A stretch of DNA of 64,000 nucleotides from Lysobacter capsici (GTDB lineage: Bacteria; Pseudomonadota; Gammaproteobacteria; Xanthomonadales; Xanthomonadaceae). The translations under genes and the position numbers were made by a program. The first letter of the stretch is position 1. Every line of letters starts with the position of its first letter. Positions 61,119 to 64,000 of the stretch are shown here, piece after piece. The DNA is taken from NCBI RefSeq assembly GCF_018732085.1, contig NZ_CP076103.1, positions 4,030,001 through 4,094,000 of the forward strand, written 5' to 3'. A model generated the notes under the pieces. It did not search any database and was not told the origin of the DNA. It worked only from the letters and a program-made list of their open reading frames with translations.

Positions 61119-62579
61119 ATGATCGCCCCGCACCGCCGCCACGCCCTCGCGCCGAGCCTGCTCGCTCTCGCCCTCGCCTGCACCGCCACGACCGCCCAGG
61201 CCGCCGGCGAATCCGCCGACCTGCTGATCCGCCATGCCGTGGTGATCGACGTGACCAGCGGCAAGACCCGCGCGAACCAGACCATCGCGGTCAAGGACGC
61301 GCGCATCCTGGCCATCGTCGACGACGCCAAGGCCAAGCGCTTCGAGGCCGCGCGCAGCATCGACGCGCAAGGCAAGTACGCGATCCCCGCGCTGTGGGAC
61401 ATGCACGTGCATTTCGGCGGCGGCGACAAGCTGATCGAAGAGAACAAGAACCTGCTGCCGCTGTATGTCGCTCACGGCATCGCCGCGGTGCGCGACGCCG
61501 CCGGCGATCTGAGCCCGAGCGTGTTCGAATGGCGCGACGCGATCAACGCCGGCTCGCTCGACGGCCCGACCATCTTCACCTCCGGTCCGAAGCTGGAAGG
61601 CTACAAGTCGATCTGGCCGGGCGATATCGAAGTCGGCAGCCACGAGGAGATCAGCAAGGCGCTGGACCAGTTGCAGGGCTGGAAGGTCGACTTCGTCAAG
61701 ATCACCGACAACACCTTGTCGCCCGAGTTGTTCATGGACGCGCTCAAGCAGGCGCATGCGCGCGGCCTGCGGGTGTCGGCGCACGTTCCGTTTTCGCTCA
61801 CCATCGACGAGGTCAGCGCGGCCGGGCTGAGTTCGATCGAACACATCGACTACGCCTACAAGGCCGGCTCCCCGCAGGAAGCGCAGATCGGCGCGATGGT
61901 CCGGCGCGGCGAGATCGACAGCAAGGAAGGCTGGAACCGCATTCAATCCAGCTTCGACGAACGCACCGCGCGCGCCGCCTACAAGCGCCTGGCGCGGCGC
62001 GGCACCGCGGTCACGCCGACCCTCAACGGCAGCTTCGTGACCACCTATCTGGATCGCAACGATCATCGCGGCGACGACTATCTCAAGTACATCGGTCCGG
62101 GCCTGCAGGCGACCTACGCCTGGCGGGTGGAGCGCGCGGCCAAGGACGACGCGGCCGCGATCGAACGCCGCCATCAGCGCTACGAGCGCGACGCCGCGAT
62201 CCTGCCCTTGCTGCAACGCTCGGGCGTGACCTTGCTGGCCGGCACTGACGCGGGCTTTCTCAATTCCTTCAACTACCCCGGCGTGGGGCTGCACGATGAG
62301 ATGCAGCGCTTCGTCGAGAGCGGCCTGACCCCGTTGCAGACCTTGCAGGCGGCGACGATCAACGGCGCACGTTTCCTCGGCCAGGAAAAACTGCACGGCA
62401 CGCTCACTGCCGGCAAGGCCGCCGACATCCTGCTGCTCGACGCCGATCCGTTGCGCGACATCGGCGCGACCCGCCGCATCGATACGTTCGTGCTGCGCGG
62501 CGAGGTGTATGACCGCAAAGCGCTGGATGGGATGCTGGAGGAGGTTCGCAAACGCGTGGCGGCGCAAAAGGCGGAGTAA
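61119..62579 (+). CDS. Exported amidohydrolase (imidazolonepropionase-like)
   Basis: 486 residues from the ATG at 61119; the frame is open far upstream, but the signal peptide (RRHALAPSLLALALACTATTAQA) sets the start. Metal-binding motifs are ALWDMHVHFGG (HxH, about 93-97), LRVSAHVPFS, SSIEHIDYAY and LLAGTDAGFLN (catalytic Asp). The C-terminal KLHGTLTAGKAADILLLDADP is the usual amidohydrolase end. It is predicted to be a periplasmic hydrolase of cyclic amides or dipeptides; the substrate is unknown. Confidence 0.9.
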   Translation: MIAPHRRHALAPSLLALALACTATTAQAAGESADLLIRHAVVIDVTSGKTRANQTIAVKDARILAIVDDAKAKRFEAARSIDAQGKYAIPALWDMHVHFGGGDKLIEENKNLLPLYVAHGIAAVRDAAGDLSPSVFEWRDAINAGSLDGPTIFTSGPKLEGYKSIWPGDIEVGSHEEISKALDQLQGWKVDFVKITDNTLSPELFMDALKQAHARGLRVSAHVPFSLTIDEVSAAGLSSIEHIDYAYKAGSPQEAQIGAMVRRGEIDSKEGWNRIQSSFDERTARAAYKRLARRGTAVTPTLNGSFVTTYLDRNDHRGDDYLKYIGPGLQATYAWRVERAAKDDAAAIERRHQRYERDAAILPLLQRSGVTLLAGTDAGFLNSFNYPGVGLHDEMQRFVESGLTPLQTLQAATINGARFLGQEKLHGTLTAGKAADILLLDADPLRDIGATRRIDTFVLRGEVYDRKALDGMLEEVRKRVAAQKAE

Positions 62580-62618
62580 GAACCGCATTTCTCCGCTGTC
62601 TCGAAACTGCTTTTGCTG

Positions 62619-62770
62619 TTCCCCCCTTTGAAAAAGGTGGGCAGGGGGGATTTGCTTTTAGCCCACGCTGCCGAAGTTCTCTGAAGCAGCGTCTGCGGAA
62701 AAAGCGAAAGCAACGCCACAACGACAGCAAAGCAAAAGCAAATCCCCCCTGCCCCCCTTTTTCAAAGGGG
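62619..62770. repeat. Family-3 inverted repeat pair
   Basis: The left copy (about 62619-62660, CCCCCCTTTGAAAAAGG to GGGGGATTTGCTTTT) and right copy (about 62727-62770, AGCAAATCCCCCC to CAAAGGGGGG) are inverse complements with about 65 bp between. It lies in the convergent gap between the amidohydrolase and the AraC regulator. Confidence 0.78.
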
Positions 62771-62826
62771 GGGAAAGCACGGGGCGGCAGAGGGAAGCGG
62801 CGTCCCTGGAGCCTATCGCCCCAACC

Positions 62827-63597
62827 TCACTTCCGAAACTTCTGCGGCGTCGTCCCGCTGAACTGCTGGAACATCGCGATGAACGCCGACACGCTCGCGT
62901 AACCCATCTGCGCCGCCACCTGCTGCACGCTGCGGCCCTGCTCCAGCAGCGGGACCGATTGCTGGAAGCGCAAGCGCTGCCGCCACTGGCTGAAGGACAT
63001 GCCCAGTTCGTCGCGGCAACGGCGGCTCAAGGTGCGCTCGGTGGTGTGTACGCGCTGCGCCCATTGCTCCAAGGTGGTGTTGTCGCCGGGCGCGTGCTGC
63101 AAGGCGTCGAGGATCGGCGCGAGCAGGCGGTCTTCGCTTTGCGGCACGAACCGTTGCAGCATCGGCGTGGCCAGCAGCTTGTCGATCAGCACCCGCGCCA
63201 GGCGCCGGTCACCCGGCGTCTGCGGGATCTCGATCCCGCGATCGAACAAGTCCTCCACCCCGGCGATGAACAAGGCATGCAGGCGCACGATGCCCGGCGC
63301 CTTGGGCAACTGCGGCGTGTAGCGCTCGGCGACGTTGATCAGCCGGCATTTCACCTCGCGCCGGTTGTGCGAGGTGTGGTCCATGCGCGGCGGAATCCAC
63401 ACCGCATACCCCGGCGGCGCGAAGAACGGCTGGCCTTCGACCACGAACGCCATGCTGCCGGATTCGACGAACGCCAGCTGACCCCAGGGATGTTGATGCA
63501 AGGCGCTCTCGGTATCGACCGCCAGCGCTTCGTAGCGCAGCAGCAGCGGGCCGGGCAACGAGCGATACGGATAGTGGAACTGGCGGCTGCGACGCAT
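62827..63597 (-). CDS. AraC-family transcriptional regulator with cupin sensor
   Basis: A 256-residue protein. The N-terminal cupin-type ligand domain has ESALHQHPWGQLAFVESGSM and GYAVWIPPRMDHTSHNRREV. The C-terminal AraC HTH pair includes ERTLSRRCRDELGMSFSQWR and the second helix region RSVQQVAAQMGYASVSAFIA with MFQQFSGTTPQKFRK. It is divergent from an EamA-type transporter gene, which it probably regulates; that is inference. Confidence 0.92.
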   Translation of the reverse strand: MRRSRQFHYPYRSLPGPLLLRYEALAVDTESALHQHPWGQLAFVESGSMAFVVEGQPFFAPPGYAVWIPPRMDHTSHNRREVKCRLINVAERYTPQLPKAPGIVRLHALFIAGVEDLFDRGIEIPQTPGDRRLARVLIDKLLATPMLQRFVPQSEDRLLAPILDALQHAPGDNTTLEQWAQRVHTTERTLSRRCRDELGMSFSQWRQRLRFQQSVPLLEQGRSVQQVAAQMGYASVSAFIAMFQQFSGTTPQKFRK

Positions 63598-63630
63598 CTT
63601 GTCCGGGCCCCGTCATGGCCTGTCTGGTTA

Positions 63631-63664
63631 TCGGCATCTGCCGATTACCCGACATTCTAGAATG
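63631..63664. promoter_or_regulatory. Palindromes in the AraC/EamA divergent promoter region
   Basis: TCGGCATCTGCCGA (63631-63644) and the perfect 12-bp palindrome CATTCTAGAATG (63653-63664) lie 22 bp apart centre to centre, 45-78 bp before the transporter start. They are candidate binding sites for the divergent AraC-type regulator. Confidence 0.4.
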
Positions 63665-63708
63665 AGCAGCCCCATGTTGTAACGGCTGCTCAAGCCAGGA
63701 CATCCCCC

Positions 63709-64000
63709 ATGCACCTGCTCCTGCCGATCCTCGCCACGCTGATCTGGGCCGGCAACACTATCGTCAGCAAACTCTCGGCCGGCGCGATCGACCCGGCGGC
63801 GATCTCGTTCTACCGATGGCTGGTCGCCCTGCTCGCCCTGACCCCGTTCCTGCTGCCGCGGGTCTGGAAGCTGCGCGCCCAGGTGCGTCCGTACTGGCGC
63901 AAGCTGGTGGTGCTGTCGGCACTGGGCATGGTGATGTACCAGTCGCTGGCCTATTTCGCCGCGCACAGCGTCAGCGCGATGTCGATGGGCTTGATCGTCG
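63709..64000 (+). CDS. EamA-family (DMT) transporter, C-terminus cut by window edge
   Basis: The first 97 residues from the ATG at 63709 run off the right edge. The start LLLPILATLIWAGNTIVSKL and SFYRWLVALLALTPFLLPR match the EamA domain, with three transmembrane helices visible. DMT proteins of this type export metabolites or amino acids. It is divergent from the AraC-type gene. Confidence 0.85.
   Translation, partial: MHLLLPILATLIWAGNTIVSKLSAGAIDPAAISFYRWLVALLALTPFLLPRVWKLRAQVRPYWRKLVVLSALGMVMYQSLAYFAAHSVSAMSMGLIV

Overview
The window is a GC-rich (roughly two-thirds G+C) chromosomal segment of a gammaproteobacterium of the Xanthomonadaceae, most likely Lysobacter or a close relative. The basis for this is inference from the protein repertoire: a bacterial angiotensin-converting-enzyme homologue, DUF6289-type small secreted proteins, xanthomonad-type conserved hypotheticals, many lipoproteins, and three families of short intergenic palindromic repeats of the kind that litter Lysobacter genomes. 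No database search could be run. There are no rRNA or tRNA genes, no CRISPR array, no prophage and no complete insertion sequence. The content is mostly chromosomal housekeeping with small accessory islands.

Layout. 1-5.8 kb: a partial lipoprotein, the CreC/CreB two-component system, RlmJ, and a cluster of three small cysteine-rich secreted peptides, two of them a recent tandem duplication. 6-11.2 kb: a GNAT/DUF1963 pair, a CDF cation transporter, a second acetyltransferase and two convergent DUF6289-like secreted proteins. 11.3-22 kb: mfd, a heme-binding-like protein, a histidine phosphatase, small exported proteins, two pirins flanking aquaporin Z, a small split gene and a phospholipid-methyltransferase-like enzyme. 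22-30 kb: rlmKL carrying an in-frame repeat insertion, its upstream hydrolase whose start codon lies in a 70-bp tandem repeat, a MOSC protein, an AmpD-type amidase, tesB, and a sigma factor fused to membrane helices. 30-42.5 kb: a large secreted DUF11 protein, a six EF-hand protein, Bpt leucyltransferase, exported lipoproteins, an ATP-grasp/SUKH gene pair, and purT. 42.7-46.6 kb: a compact SPFH - membrane - ribbon-helix-helix - DUF4177 operon with a candidate operator, then a VanY-type peptidase and a methyltransferase. 47-52 kb: AlkA-type glycosylase, DUF423, an SRPBCC protein and a DesK/LuxR-type two-component system. 52-64 kb: GNAT-minC-minD-minE, a putative zincin, an unusual SDR with a zinc-ribbon-like motif, the ACE-like peptidase, an amidohydrolase, and an AraC regulator divergent from a truncated EamA transporter.

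The clearest functional units are MinCDE (division-site placement), CreBC, the rRNA methyltransferases RlmJ and RlmKL, Mfd and AlkA (DNA repair), and peptidoglycan amidase/carboxypeptidase genes. The most unusual sequence structures are a 70-bp tandem repeat that multiplies a translation start and encodes equal-length 13-codon micro-ORFs, a dispersed repeat domesticated inside rlmKL, a 122-bp-armed inverted repeat, an 11-bp-spaced candidate operator ahead of the SPFH/RHH operon, and a perfect G-quadruplex motif just after a terminator.
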